A stretch of DNA of 64,000 nt, from positions 1 through 64,000 of the forward strand of contig VIIQ02000782.1 in the NCBI GenBank assembly GCA_007449985.2, read 5' to 3'. Shown here piece by piece: positions 52,467 through 63,390 of this stretch. A program made the translations under genes and the position numbers. How positions within the stretch are numbered: the stretch's first letter is position 1; every line of letters begins with the position of its first letter. The stretch is from Desmodesmus armatus (Eukaryota; Chlorophyta; Chlorophyceae; Sphaeropleales; Scenedesmaceae). The notes under the pieces are model-generated. The model was not told where the DNA came from. It saw nothing but the letters and a program-made list of their open reading frames with translations, and did no database searches.

Positions 52467-52897
52467 ATGTCCACCGACATGGATTTTCAGTCGGACTGGG
52501 ACTTGCCAGGCTACCCCCAGTTGCCCAAGATGTTCACCAACGCCAAAGCTGCCAAGAAGCGCAAGCACAAGGTAACAAACTATGTACCAATAACAGCCGT
52601 TCAAACACGTAATGGTACAAGTCACAACAACAGAACAGGGCACTGTAGAACCTTGGCAGCACTGGATCACGTGGGGCCGCTGGCGGCCCCTCGCTTGATG
52701 AACACCAACGGCATCGGCACATGAGTGTTCATGTGTCCTCCCGCTAAACACTTGGTGTGGTTGGCAAGTTCATGTATCGTTGGCGCTTCAACTGTTGTGC
52801 TTTACAACGATTGCAGGAGTTCATTATGACAGAGGCAGACCTTGACCAGGTGGTCAAGATACCACGAGCGGCAGGAGGTACGGGCCCTGGAAAAGTC

Positions 52898-52931
<34 letters not shown>

Positions 52932-53161
52932 GAGGAGGAGCATGTGTAGCATTCAACATCACTCACACCAGATGACTGCCAAGGTGCCAACACTCTTCTG
53001 GCTGTGTGGCTCCTGTGCTCCTAGTCAAGGTTGGAGTTGTTAAATGCGTTCGTTCATTTCAACAATGCCTCCTTTCGTGGGTTGCCTTCATCCGCCCACT
53101 TGCAGGGACACCCAAGGGCAAGCAAGCAGCAGCAGCCACCAACGATGCTCCAGGGAGTACC

Positions 53162-53201
<40 letters not shown>

Positions 53202-56200
53202 CCAAGGATGGTGCAGCACAGCCGCCAGAGGTAACACCCACGACAGCAGCAGGCGCCAGTAATAAACGCGCCAGCAAGAAGGGACGCAAGGAGTCTACAG
53301 CAGCAGCAGCAGCAGCAGCAGCAGCGGCAGGTGCTGCTGCACTGCAAGGACTCCCTGCTCCCCTCGACAAAGCAGCGAGAAAGAAGCAGAAAAGGGAAGC
53401 TAAGGAGGCAGCAGCAGCAGCAGCAGTAGCAGCAGGTGCAGCAGCAGCAGCAGATGCAGCAGCAGGTGCAGACGGTGAGGTGGGTGAACCCAGCAGCAGC
53501 AAGAAGAAAAAGTACAAGTTGCCAGACAAGCAGCAGCAGCAGCAGCACGAGGAGCTAGTGCTAGCAGCAACTGCAGCACAGGATGATCATGAAGCTGCTG
53601 CTGCTGCTGCTGTTGGGGGGCTGCCAAAGAAAAGCAGGAAGAACAAGTTCAAGACAGATGAGTTCCTCCTGCAGCAGCAACAGCAGCAGCAGCACGAGCA
53701 GCTAGCGCTAGCAGCAACTGCTGCAAGTCAGGAGCCAGCTGTTGCGGTGAAGAAGCAGCAGACCAAGAAGCAGCAGCAGCAACCAGTAGAGCAGCAAAGC
53801 AGCCTCAGCAAGCAGCAAAAGAAGAAACTGAAAAAGACTGAACAGCAGCAGCAGCAGCAGCAACCGAAAGAGTCAAAATCTCCTGCTGCTGGTACTACTA
53901 CTGCTGCTGCTGCTGGTGGTGGTGGTGGTGGTAGCGGAGGCTCCAAGCTGCTGCAGCAGTTCAAGGAGAGGCTGCAGGGCAGCAGGTTCAGGTGAGAGAT
54001 CAAAGCACAGCTATTTGTATGGTCCATTTTGTCGACTGTTCTCCTGCCTACTAGACAGCTCCTCTTGTGCCTCTTAAGAGGCTTTCATGTGAGCTTCTGG
54101 CTACCGCAAATGCAGGTTCAGGTGAGCAATTTGCAGTGCTCGTCACACCGCGGTTGTACAAATGATGGGGAAAGTATCAGCGACCCAGGCAGCACGGGCA
54201 ATGTGATATTGTGTGTGTTGTTCAACTCTACAAACGTCTAGGATCATAATAAGAGAGGCTGCAGGGCAGCAGGTTCAGGTGAGCTAACAGCAGTGATCAT
54301 CACACCTTGGTTCATTATATCAGTATCTATAATAACATAAATTTTATTATTATTTATTAGTAGTATTTATTACTTTTATGTATTATTATTATTTATTGTT
54401 ATTATTTATTATTATTATTATTGAATACTCACCGTTGTTGATCAATAGGGATGTTGTCCCCCCCCCCCCCCCCCCCCCCCCCCACACACACACAAACACA
54501 CACGCCCAGCGTGATGCCCCCCCCCCCATGTGTGTTTGGGAGTTTTATGCTGTCTGTTGCAGGACCTGAGGAAAGCAATTGCAGTTGCAGGGTGGTTCAA
54601 CAAACGACACACACTCTTACTCACTCACATGCCCCTCTCCCCCCAACCCCACCCCACCCACCCACCCACACAATCCACGCACCGCAGGCAGTTGAATGAG
54701 GCGCTGTGCACGGAGCCGGGGTACGACTCCTTCAGCACCGCATCCTGCCCTTCCCTTCCTCCCATTCTTGTTTGTTCGTGTAACTTTTCATAGTATAACT
54801 TTGTGTGTGTTGTGCTCCCCCCCCCCCCCCCGACACCCCACCCACACCCACACACTCACTCCACATGTACCCCCCTACCCACCCACCCCCCTGCGCGCAG
54901 GCAGTTGAATGAGGCGCTGTACACGCAGCCGGTGACAACTCCTTCAGCACCATGCAGCAGCAGCCGGAGCTGTTCACACAATACCACGAGGGCTTCCAGC
55001 AGCAGGTGGGGGGGGGGCTGCAGGGGTGATATTATAATTATCATGAAATATAGTATTATATACTGTAGAATCAGTGAAGTGGGGCTAACTTGGAGTGACT
55101 CACAGCTATGATCAAGGGTGTGGGGGGGGGGGAGGGGGAGGAGGATGGGTGTGAGGGGTGGGGTTGGTGGGGGGGGGGGGGGGGGTTGTGAGAATTGAGG
55201 GTTTTTGGGGGGGGGGGGGGGGACCACGCATCGTCACACAGTACCAAGAGGGCTTCCAGCAGCAGGTGAGAGATCCTGCCTGAAAGGGAACTGGCGTGCA
55301 GCCATGTTACCCAGAGAGTTGATCACATGGTGAGGTCCAACCTCTTGATATGAACTTCTGATGATGCAGGTCAAACCCAACATGATCACTCAACACCATG
55401 AACCCCCCTGCACACCAACACACACACCCGCCAAAACGCCTACGTCGCATAAGCCCAATTCAATCTACATGTTACTCACACATCCCCTGCCATCACCCCT
55501 CTCAAAACCCCTCGGACTCCCCCTTGACTGCAGGTCAGGGCGTGGCCCAGTCAGCCCTTGGATGCTGCCATCACCTGGCTGAAGGGCCGGCTCCACCTCA
55601 AACCCCCCTCTGTCGTTTAGCTTCCACCCTACCACCCCACACCCACTTGCGCCAATTCATTACTTCCACCACCACCACCACCACTACGCCCCCCCCCCCC
55701 CCACACACACACACACACACCACCCTCACCACCACCACCCCCACTGCCCCCCCCCCAAAACACCCCCCACCACCACCACCCCCACCACTACGACCCCCCC
55801 CCCCCCCATGTCCCCAGGTCAAGGCGTGGCCCAGTCAGCCTCTTGATGCAGCCATCAGCTGGCTCAAGGGCAAACCCCAGGACTGGGTGGTGGCAGACTT
55901 TGGGTGCGGGGAGGCACGTCTGGCAGCCACAGCAAAGCAGGTTTGTGTGGGTTTGTGGTGTGTGTGTGTGGGGGGGGGGGGGGAGGTGAGGGGTGGCGGC
56001 GGGTGGGGGGGGCAGGGGGGAGCGGGGGGGGGGGGGACTTGGTGCTGCAGAGGTGAGCAGCAGAGGGTGAGCGGGGAGGTGAGGGGGCCCAGGTTCAGCC
56101 GCCAATGTCAGAACATGCATCCAAAGTCCACCTTACCGCTCAGTGTATGTGTTCACCTAGTTGCGCTTTGATGTTTTCCTACCTGTACATGTGTCATTTG

Positions 56201-57007
56201 CTGCCTATTTGTGGTGCTGTTTGCTGCAGACGGTCCACTCCCTCGACCTGGTAGCTGCTGCCCCTGGAGTGATTGCCTGCAACATGGCACACACACCACT
56301 GGACACCAGCAGCTGCGACGTGGCCGTGTTCAGGTGGGCAGTACTGGGACAATGGGTAAACACATAGTTAGCTGTCTGACCTAATGCTGTTCGGGTCAAG
56401 GTCTTTCGTTGAGGTGAAAGCTGCAGCTACCCAAGTCACATCCCAGTTCACACCTACAGCCAGGTTACGCAGGTTACAAGCAAGATGTGCGAGCGCTCTC
56501 CTCGCAGTCAGCTCCAAGCTGGAAGGTCAGTTGAGTACAGCTAAAGTCCCACATCAACATCGGTACAAGTTTGACTCTTGCTTCTTGTCCTTGTGCTGGG
56601 TGTATGTGACCATGTGTGGGACCGGACCACACTTATGTGACCATGGGTGTGACCAGACCACATTTGTGTGACTGTGTGTGTGCTGCAGCCTGGCCTTGAT
56701 GGGCACTGACTACGGTGCCTTCCTGGTGGAGGCGGCACGTGTGCTCAAGCCTGGTGGATGGCTTTGGGTGGCCGAGGTGAGGGGACGGTTCGCCGCGCCT
56801 GTGTTGTTACTTTTTCTCGTATCGTCGTGATACTTGTGTTAGTCCCTGCCTGCTCCCCTGGAGCTGCTCCTATACTGTAGCTGTGGCCAGGTGCACAGCC
56901 GCTGCATCGCTACTGGTAGATTGGCAAACAGAAGCTTCAGGCGCCTGCGCGTGCTTTTGCACCACACTCTCTCAGTCACTGTAATGTTTCTTTTCATCCA
57001 ATCCGTG

Positions 57008-57040
<33 letters not shown>

Positions 57041-57404
57041 TGTGTTGCTGTCGCAGGTTCGCAGCCGCTTTGCTTCAGGCACCTCCGGCATTACTGTCAA
57101 CACTGAAGGCCCTAGGGTTCAGTCACAATAACGTCACTCTTCATCCACTTCAGTCTCGCTGCTGCTGGTGCTCGTGTCGCTGTCGCAGGTTCGCAGCCGC
57201 TTTGCTTCAGGCGCCTCTGGCAAGGAGGATTTCCGTCCACTACTGTCAGCTTTGAAGGCCCTAGGGTTCAAGCTGGTGCAGCAGGACGCGGCCAACCGCA
57301 TGTTTGTGGTGTGGGTGCTGCAAAAGAAGGGAGAGGTGGCACCAGCAGCTGCTAAGGGGATCAAGTGGCCGACACTCAGGGCATGTATGTACAAGAAGCG
57401 CTGA
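52467..57404 (+). CDS. RRP8: RRP8-type rRNA m1A methyltransferase, eight exons
   Basis: Exons: 52467-52571, 52817-52877, 53106-53991, 54901-55005, 55818-55940, 56230-56333, 56689-56776, 57189-57404, giving about 562 residues. The C-terminal half is the Rrp8/nucleomethylin fold: KERLQGSRFRQLNEALY, then VKAWPSQPLDAAISWLKG, SAM motif I VVADFGCGEARLA, HSLDLVA, CDVAVFSLALMGTDYGAFL, RVLKPGGWLWVAE and VRSRF...KALGFKL. The N-terminal half, mostly exon 3, is Gln/Ala/Lys-rich and low complexity. By family it methylates N1 of an adenosine in large-subunit rRNA in the nucleolus. Exon 4 is 105 bases where 106 are needed: one base is missing in CCGG/TGAC near 54932. An upstream partial copy of that exon has the in-frame version. 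Confidence 0.92.
53160..53960 (+). repeat. RRP8: CAG/GCA triplet-repeat blocks in RRP8 exon 3
   Basis: Runs of CAG or GCA encode Gln or Ala tracts of 6 to 13 residues at about 53163-53200, 53298-53325, 53408-53460, 53530-53548, 53672-53700 and 53843-53862. They are in frame throughout, alternating with Lys-rich basic patches such as KKKKYKLPDK. Confidence 0.9.
54105..54285 (+). repeat. Two echoes of RRP8 exon 3 end
   Basis: GAGGCTGCAGGGCAGCAGGT plus TCAG and a GTGAG donor, the end of exon 3, is repeated at about 54256-54285. A shorter copy (GCAGGTTCAGGTGAG) lies at about 54112-54127. Confidence 0.9.
54686..54740 (+). repeat. Echo of RRP8 exon 4 start
   Basis: CGCAGGCAGTTGAATGAGGC and following bases, coding QLNEAL..EPG.DSFSTA, recur here about 210 bases before the real exon 4 at 54901. 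This copy keeps the base that the real exon lacks. Confidence 0.9.
55222..55275 (+). repeat. Echo of RRP8 exon 4 end
   Basis: The codons for TQYHEGFQQQ plus the donor (real end 55005) recur about 220 bases downstream, between poly-G tracts, with one CAC to CAA change. Confidence 0.9.
55525..55590 (+). repeat. Echo of RRP8 exon 5 start
   Basis: CTGCAG and the codons for VKAWPSQPLDAAISWLKG (real start 55818) are copied about 285 bases upstream with conservative changes. Confidence 0.9.
57045..57125 (+). repeat. Echo of RRP8 exon 8 start
   Basis: TGTCGCAGGTTCGCAGCCGC plus the following codons (VRSRFASG, real start 57189) recur about 130 bases upstream. Even the CCCTAGGGTTCA block later in the exon is present, with an internal deletion. 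Confidence 0.92.
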
Positions 57405-58145
57405 ATTGCAGTAGTGGGGCTGTTGTGATGTGCTCCAGCTCGTCTGATCACCAAGTTGGACTGTAGCGGCTGCACGAACCGCAGCTGAGGCCGTGCCGGC
57501 CGATCACTTTATTCTGCTCGTAAGGTTGGACCCTGTCGACAGTGTGAGTTGACCTGTGTATGACTAAACGGCGGCGGTGGCTGCGACTGCTGTTGTGTGT
57601 GATGTGCGTGACTGGATTTTGATGTCATGCCTGTGAGGTTAAAACCTGGACCAGCGTGCAACCTGGGGCACTGCTCAGCCCATATGTGAAAATTGACAAC
57701 AAATCCTTTTGATAAGGCAAGGACTGCCAGTCTGATGCCCAACAGCTGCCTAATCCTCAGCATTAGCACATGCCCTGCATGTTGGTCGAGGACCCAACGA
57801 TCTGGCCAAAGTTTTCATTGTGCAGCATTCACAGCAAAGATGAGTCCATCTCATTACAGCCAGCTGAACTACTAGCTTGCAAAACACAAAATTCAACCCC
57901 GTGACACCCCATTTGACACACCCGTAATACAACAAGGCTGCAATGGCTGCTGCTTGGCCACAACAGTCAGGCACGAGTGAGCCCCTGCGAACCGGAGGCT
58001 CAGCTAGGCTAGCACACTCTAACCCCAATGCCTGCTACACACCCTTCAAACAATCTGCACTGCTGCTTACCAAGCCCGGCCCACGTGCAGTCATATCCCA
58101 CAACGTCAACCCCACAAGTTGTCATGACCCACCCCCGCCGTCGAG
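57405..58145. other. Convergent intergenic region
   Basis: It lies between the 3' ends of RRP8 (plus) and the coiled-coil gene (minus). No gene or repeat is recognised. Confidence 0.5.
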
Positions 58146-60721
58146 TCATAGTGGGTTGGCCAGTGAGCCCCAGTAGGCCCGGCTGAGCTCCTGTTGGCTG
58201 TCAGCCTCCAACACTGCCTGCTTGCAGCCGCCCTGACCGGCTTGCAGCTTGGTAGTCAGCTCCTGCACCTGCAGCCACACAGTGGTGCAAACTACCAGTT
58301 CACACATTGTCCCAGCAGGCGACAAGGGAGAAGAGCTGAGCACTGATGAGAACGCGTGGCCGGGTCAAGACCGGTCTGCCTTGCCGGAAGTGCAGAGCTA
58401 CTCCCACCCGCACATACTGCCTGGACATGTGTGCAAAGCCTGTGCACATACTGTCTGGACATGTGTGCAAAGCCGCCAAAACCCAACACCCGTCGTGTCA
58501 ACCCGGCGGCACGGCGTGCACAATTTGAACGAGAGCTTTCCAGCCGCCAACCAGCGCAGCCTCACCTGCTGCTGCAGTGCCTGCCGCTCAGCAACTCCCG
58601 CCATCAGCGCCTGCCTCAGCTGCTCCCGCTCCCCCTGGTACGACTTCACTGTGGCACTCAGGCGCGCCAGCTGGGCCTCCATGTCTTTCAGCGCTGCCAC
58701 CTCTGCCATCACTGCAGCCTTCGCTTCTGCCTTCGACTTTGACTGGTCCCCTGCTGCTGCTGAGGCTGCTGCTGCTGCTGTAGCTGTGGAAGTGCCTGGA
58801 TGGTCCTTGGCACCACCACCAGCAGCAGCAGCAGCAGACAGGGGGCCCTGGAGGTTGGATGCAGTTGGGGCGGTGTCTGCTGCTGCTGAGGAGTCTGGTG
58901 CTGCTGACTGCACGGGGCATGGTGGAGGGGGCTTCTTGGAGCCGGGCTGCTGCTGGTGCTTCTGCTGGAGCTGCTGGCGCAGAGCTGCAATTGCCTCCTG
59001 CAGGATCAAGATTGAGAGTATGAGTGAGTTGTCGCTCAAGATCATACAGCGCGTTCACTGCAGTGAACAGCAGAAATCTGCCGGCCAATGCACCAGTAGT
59101 CAATGGCAGCAAAGAAGCGCACAGCAAAGACACAACCAGGCCGAATGGGCGTGCTGCCTGTTGGAAACATATTGTGTATACCTACCTGCTGCTGCACAAG
59201 CTGCTGCTTGCTGTGTGCCAGCTGCTCCTTCAGCTGCCTGTTGCGCGTGTTGTGCTGCTCCACCTGCTTCTGCAGGACACAGCCACACAGTGTACAGGCA
59301 GTGGTCAGCACACTCACAGCAGCACAAGCTCAGCCGCTAGCCCCCTGTCTTGCAGGCACACGCTCTGAAGCCTTCACATGCCCACATGCAGGCTGGCGAA
59401 AAGCATTGCGAGCCGCTCGCTGCACACAGCCTGGGTGGTTGACTGTCCTGCACATGCACTGGCAGTAGCATGGGTGCTGGCGCCTCGTTTACCAGCAACC
59501 TGGGATGACACAGCCACCACCACCAGCCACACTGCCTGACAAAGCGTGCATGGCCATATCACAAACGCAAGCCTTGTGACTGGGCTACTCCTGCTGCCAC
59601 TCTGCACACCTTCTCACTGAGACACAGATGTGTTGCTTGCACAGCCACAGCACAGGGCACACCCCGACACACCTGTGCCTCCCTGATTGCTGCTGCTACT
59701 TGCTGGTTGTGGACCTGCCGCAGCTGCTCAAGCTTTGCAAGGAAGGCCTTCTGCTGCTGTGTCAGGCGGGTGTTGTGCTCCGCTGTTGCTGCTGTCAGCT
59801 CTGACTCCAGTGCAGCGATGCGGGCATGGCAGGCCGACACCTCACTTTGTGAGGTTAAACCAACCATGCAGCAGGGCCAAACATGAAGCACAACGGCACA
59901 CTTGTGAAATGTGCAGCTTGGAAGGTAACTGATCCATTTTGGCTGTACTGGTATGGAGTCTGTCAAGTCATTGCCTGTTTCTGGCCAACCTGTTTCTGCC
60001 GCCCAGCAGCAACAGGAGCAGGACATGCATGTGTACATGCTGCTTGGCATGACAGAGCACGCATGCCCAGCACGCGATGAAGTTTCGGACTGCCACAAAA
60101 CATAGCTCACCTCTGCAGCTCGTGCAGGAGTGCTGTGGGCTTGTCCTTGGCTGCCACTGCTGCCTCCAGCACAGCTTCCCGCTCAGCTGGGTCCAGCACA
60201 TCACTGCCGTCTGCATCCTGCAGGGCTTCATGTTGCTGCTGACGGGTGTCTGACGCACTTTCCTGCAGGTTGTTGCTGTTGTTGCTGTGCAAGCGCTGGA
60301 CCTCCCCCCGCAGCCGTGCTGCCTCTGTATCCTTGTTGGCAACCACGTTGCGCAGGGCCCTCTCTGCGATAGACCTGCGCAGCAGACAGGGGCAGATGGG
60401 GTGTCAAAATTTAAGAAGGACACTTATCAAACACCAATAAAGCAGTGAGTAGACTCTGAATTTGAGCTGGCTATTCCTAACAGGCGAAGCTGCTGCTTCC
60501 AACAGCAACAGCAGCTGTGCGGTGAGGGGCGTACTTGTTCTCAAGTGCCTGCTGAAGCTCTGCATGGTGCTGAAGCAGAGCCTCTGCAAACCCGGATACA
60601 CTAGCGATCTGTTCGCAGCATACTGCTGGGACGTCGGGCTCAGACTGGTCTGCAGGCTGTGAATTGCAGATTGCAGCTGCTGCACTACTGTGCTGGCCAT
60701 GTCTGCAGGTGAAGGATCCAT
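58146..60721 (-). CDS. Coiled-coil protein, six exons, unknown function
   Basis: Exons in transcript order: 60721-60535, 60374-60111, 59844-59673, 59269-59186, 58997-58566, 58268-58146. All have GT-AG borders, joining to about 420 residues. Long heptad-like stretches mark coiled coils: ALLQHHAELQQALENK, RIAALESELTAATAEHNTRL, KQVEQHNTRNRQLKEQLAHS and MEAQLARLSATVKSYQGER. The middle of exon 5 (about 100 residues) is Ala/Gly/Pro-rich and likely disordered. Exon 1 changes frame near 60605-60625, one base short, since the first half opens from MDPSPADMAS and the second half and splice phase need the next frame. A Golgi, centriolar or ciliary role would be typical for such proteins, but nothing here decides it. 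An upstream ATG at 60730 is in frame. Confidence 0.65.
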
Positions 60722-61436
60722 CAGGTGCACGGAGTAATTGGCTATGTTTCCATAAAGCTGCGTGGGTTAAGTAGCCCAGCTGAGCTTGTGTGCGCGAAAG
60801 AAGCTCAAAGCCCGCGCCTCTGACTAATCGCCGATCTGTGCCGTCTGGACTGATCGATCACGAAGAAATATACATTTCCAAACTTTCAGTGTGCGTACTG
60901 GTTGGATGCCCCTTGCCTGATCCGTAGGCATGCAGAGCTGTGTTTGATTGTATGCTGTCGTGCTGTACTGCCATTCTCTGCCGTAGATGCGCCTCAACTA
61001 GAGGAGCCACAGGCCTGGTTGAAGTAGGACTCACAGTGAACGCGTTCTAACACCGTGTTGGACCTCAGGCACAGGGTGTTCCATAGTAGAAGGGGTGCAC
61101 ACCCTCATCGAATCTGGGGGTGAGGGTGGGTGGATGGGTAAGGGAGTAGGGGCCGTGTGATACCCAGACGGTTCAAGGCTCCGGACACATAACTAAGGCA
61201 GCCGAGATGCCGATGACCAGCCAGCAGCTGGAGCAGCAGTACGTGACTTACAGGGTTCGTGACTTACAGGGTTCGTGACAGCTGCAGCATTTGGATAAGT
61301 GGGGCGCTCGTGACTCCTTTTGTCTCCGTGGCAGATTCAGTTCGTGATTTCATGTTCGTTTCCGTAAATTTGCCTCATCAACACCGGCAGCCATGTACAA
61401 GTGAGTGACCTGCATGGGATCTAGATCTTGAAAGCA
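60722..61436. promoter_or_regulatory. Divergent region between the coiled-coil gene and RAD1
   Basis: About 715 bases lie between the two start codons, which face away from each other. Promoters for both genes should lie here. A short ATG-TAC-AA followed by a GTGAGT donor at 61393-61401 could mark an untranslated or alternative first exon of RAD1, but it does not join in frame to 61437. A small direct repeat (GTGACTTACAGGGTTC) occurs at about 61243 and 61259. Confidence 0.5.
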
Positions 61437-63390
61437 ATGGACGCAGACGAGGACGCCCAGGCTGAGGACGAGGTTCATCAGATACACTTGACGTTGTCCC
61501 ATCTTTCAGCGCTGACTAGCTTACTGCAGGCCATCAAGATAGGCTCCAAGCAGGTGGGCAAAGCCTACACAACAGAGGGCAGGAACAGACAACAGCAGCT
61601 GAAGCTCTGAATCCGCTGTGCAGGTATGCAGCGTAATCATAGCACAGGATGGACTCTGGCTGCGCTGGGAAGACGAGTCGAAGACCCTCCAGTCTTCTGT
61701 GCAGCTGCGCAGTGAGGTGAGTACCTCATCAACGTGAGCAGGCCTGCAGCAGAAACCAGCAGACTTGGGTCAACAACACCAGTAGCAGCAACACCAATAG
61801 CAGCATTCAAGAGCAGCACCACGAACTCAGCAGCTGCAGTGACTGCTGTCTTGTTCTTTTAAGTACCAGCAACCTGCCACGACCCTGCCATGGCCAACTC
61901 TCCATGCTGTTCTGCACTGTTGTCCCTTTTTGGGAGCTGCAGCTGTTCAGCACGTATGACTGTGGTACAGAGAAGCGTGTATTTGGTCTTAGTCTGGCGC
62001 AGCTGGTGGACGCCCTCAGTGTCTTTGCCTCTGCTGCCAAAGCCGACCTGCACATACACTACCCAGGGCCTGATGGAGAGCTGCAGCTAGAGTGAGTGAG
62101 TGATAGCGAGTGAGCGAGTGAGAGCTAGAGTCAAAGTGAGGCAGCCCGGGTGTTGGGTTAGCCCACCGTGGCGGCACCAGTAATGGCAGCGGCAGCAGCG
62201 CAAGAGGTCCTGCCAGCAGGACCCCAGAGAACCCACCAGCAGCAGCAGCACCAGTTGCAGGCAAGCAGCAACCTAGAGGCGGTTCAGCAGCACATCCTCT
62301 CAGTGAGCTGTGTCAACAGCAGCCGTGCCAGTGATGTGCTCGTGCTTTTCTGCAGCGCGTTGGTGCAGCACATGCAGCAAGCATACCCGTTGGTGCCGGT
62401 TTGCTTGCAGCACTGGCTGATCAAGCAGCCCACTCCTGTGCGACAATTGCAGTAGTACTGCTGCTCACGCCACACCTGTTGATGCCTGCTGTGCAGGCTG
62501 GTTGATGATGGTGGTGACAGCCTGTCACTGGCAGGAGATGGCAGCAACGGCAAGTGTGTCATGTATGCACGTATGGCCACACTTGAGCAGGTGTGCTGGG
62601 CACTCCGGTGCAGGGGGGTACATGGGGGGATGTTGTCGGCTGCCTGGCAGCGGCCAGGGTTTGGCCTGGCAACAGCTGCACAATACGGGGACGTGCATCC
62701 CACACACACGTGAGTGCAGATACCTTGCTGGACAGAAGGGGGATGCTCCATCAGTGACAGATCGGCAGCAACAACAGTATCAAAAGCAGTGAGTCTCTGC
62801 TATCCTGCTCTCTGCATGCAAGCACACCACTGTTGGCGCTTTGCCCTATTCGTTTTCATGATGCGCATGATGCTCTCTTGTGGCCGTGCTGTGCTGTGCT
62901 GTGCAGGAGGTCCCTGGTGACATGACAGACTATTGGACCACACCAGTGTCTCACTTCCTCGCCTCACCAGGTCAGCCATATGCACCTGTAAACCTTGATG
63001 CAGCGTGTGATAGGCTCGTAACGTGGCGCATCGACTTGGGGCTACGATAAGGACGACCACAACTACGTAGTGGTAAACACAGTCTACTTGTTGTGATCAC
63101 CTCGCACCCCGTCTGGCTCTGTCCCGTCCCCCGTGTGTGTACTGGCGCAACTGTTGTGTCCCACATGTCTGCCCGGAGTTTGGTGGCAGGTTGCCCAGCT
63201 GTTGCTGAGCATTTTGTCAAGGACTTTGCTGAGCCCTTTGCTGTGTTGACAACCTTGCTGCTTCGCCCCAGGCTCTCTGCTGAAGGAGGCTATCGAGGAC
63301 CTGGAGTGGCCTGGCAGTTCCGTGGCAGTCAAGCTGGCACGAGACCCTCCTGCCATCTCACTCACTGCTCACGGGACTGGCTCACTGGAG
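61437..63390 (+). CDS. RAD1: RAD1, 9-1-1 checkpoint clamp subunit (3' end not resolved)
   Basis: Exons recognised: 61437-61553, 61624-61716, 61943-62091, 62497-62590, 62907-62970, 63272-63390. All have GT-AG borders and join in phase, giving about 212 residues. The protein reads HLTLSHLSALTSLLQAIKIG, then VCSVIIAQDGLWLRWED, KRVFGLSLAQLVDALSVFAS, LVDDGGDSLSLAG and SLLKEAIEDLEWPGSSVAVKL. These match RAD1 in order: the PCNA-like fold with its first domain and the start of the second. By family RAD1 forms the RAD9-HUS1-RAD1 ring loaded on damaged DNA to activate the ATR checkpoint. The family is about 280 residues, so 60-80 C-terminal residues are missing. They should lie after 63390 or beyond the window. 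Confidence 0.82.

Noticed and set aside
58249..59340. 363-residue plus-strand ORF
   Set aside because: It is the antisense shadow of coiled-coil gene exons 5 and 4, which have matching splice sites and heptads on the minus strand.
61393..61400. ATG-TAC-AA with a GTGAGT donor as RAD1 exon 1
   Set aside because: Joining it to the next acceptor puts the RAD1 sequence out of frame; the ATG at 61437 gives the expected start without it.
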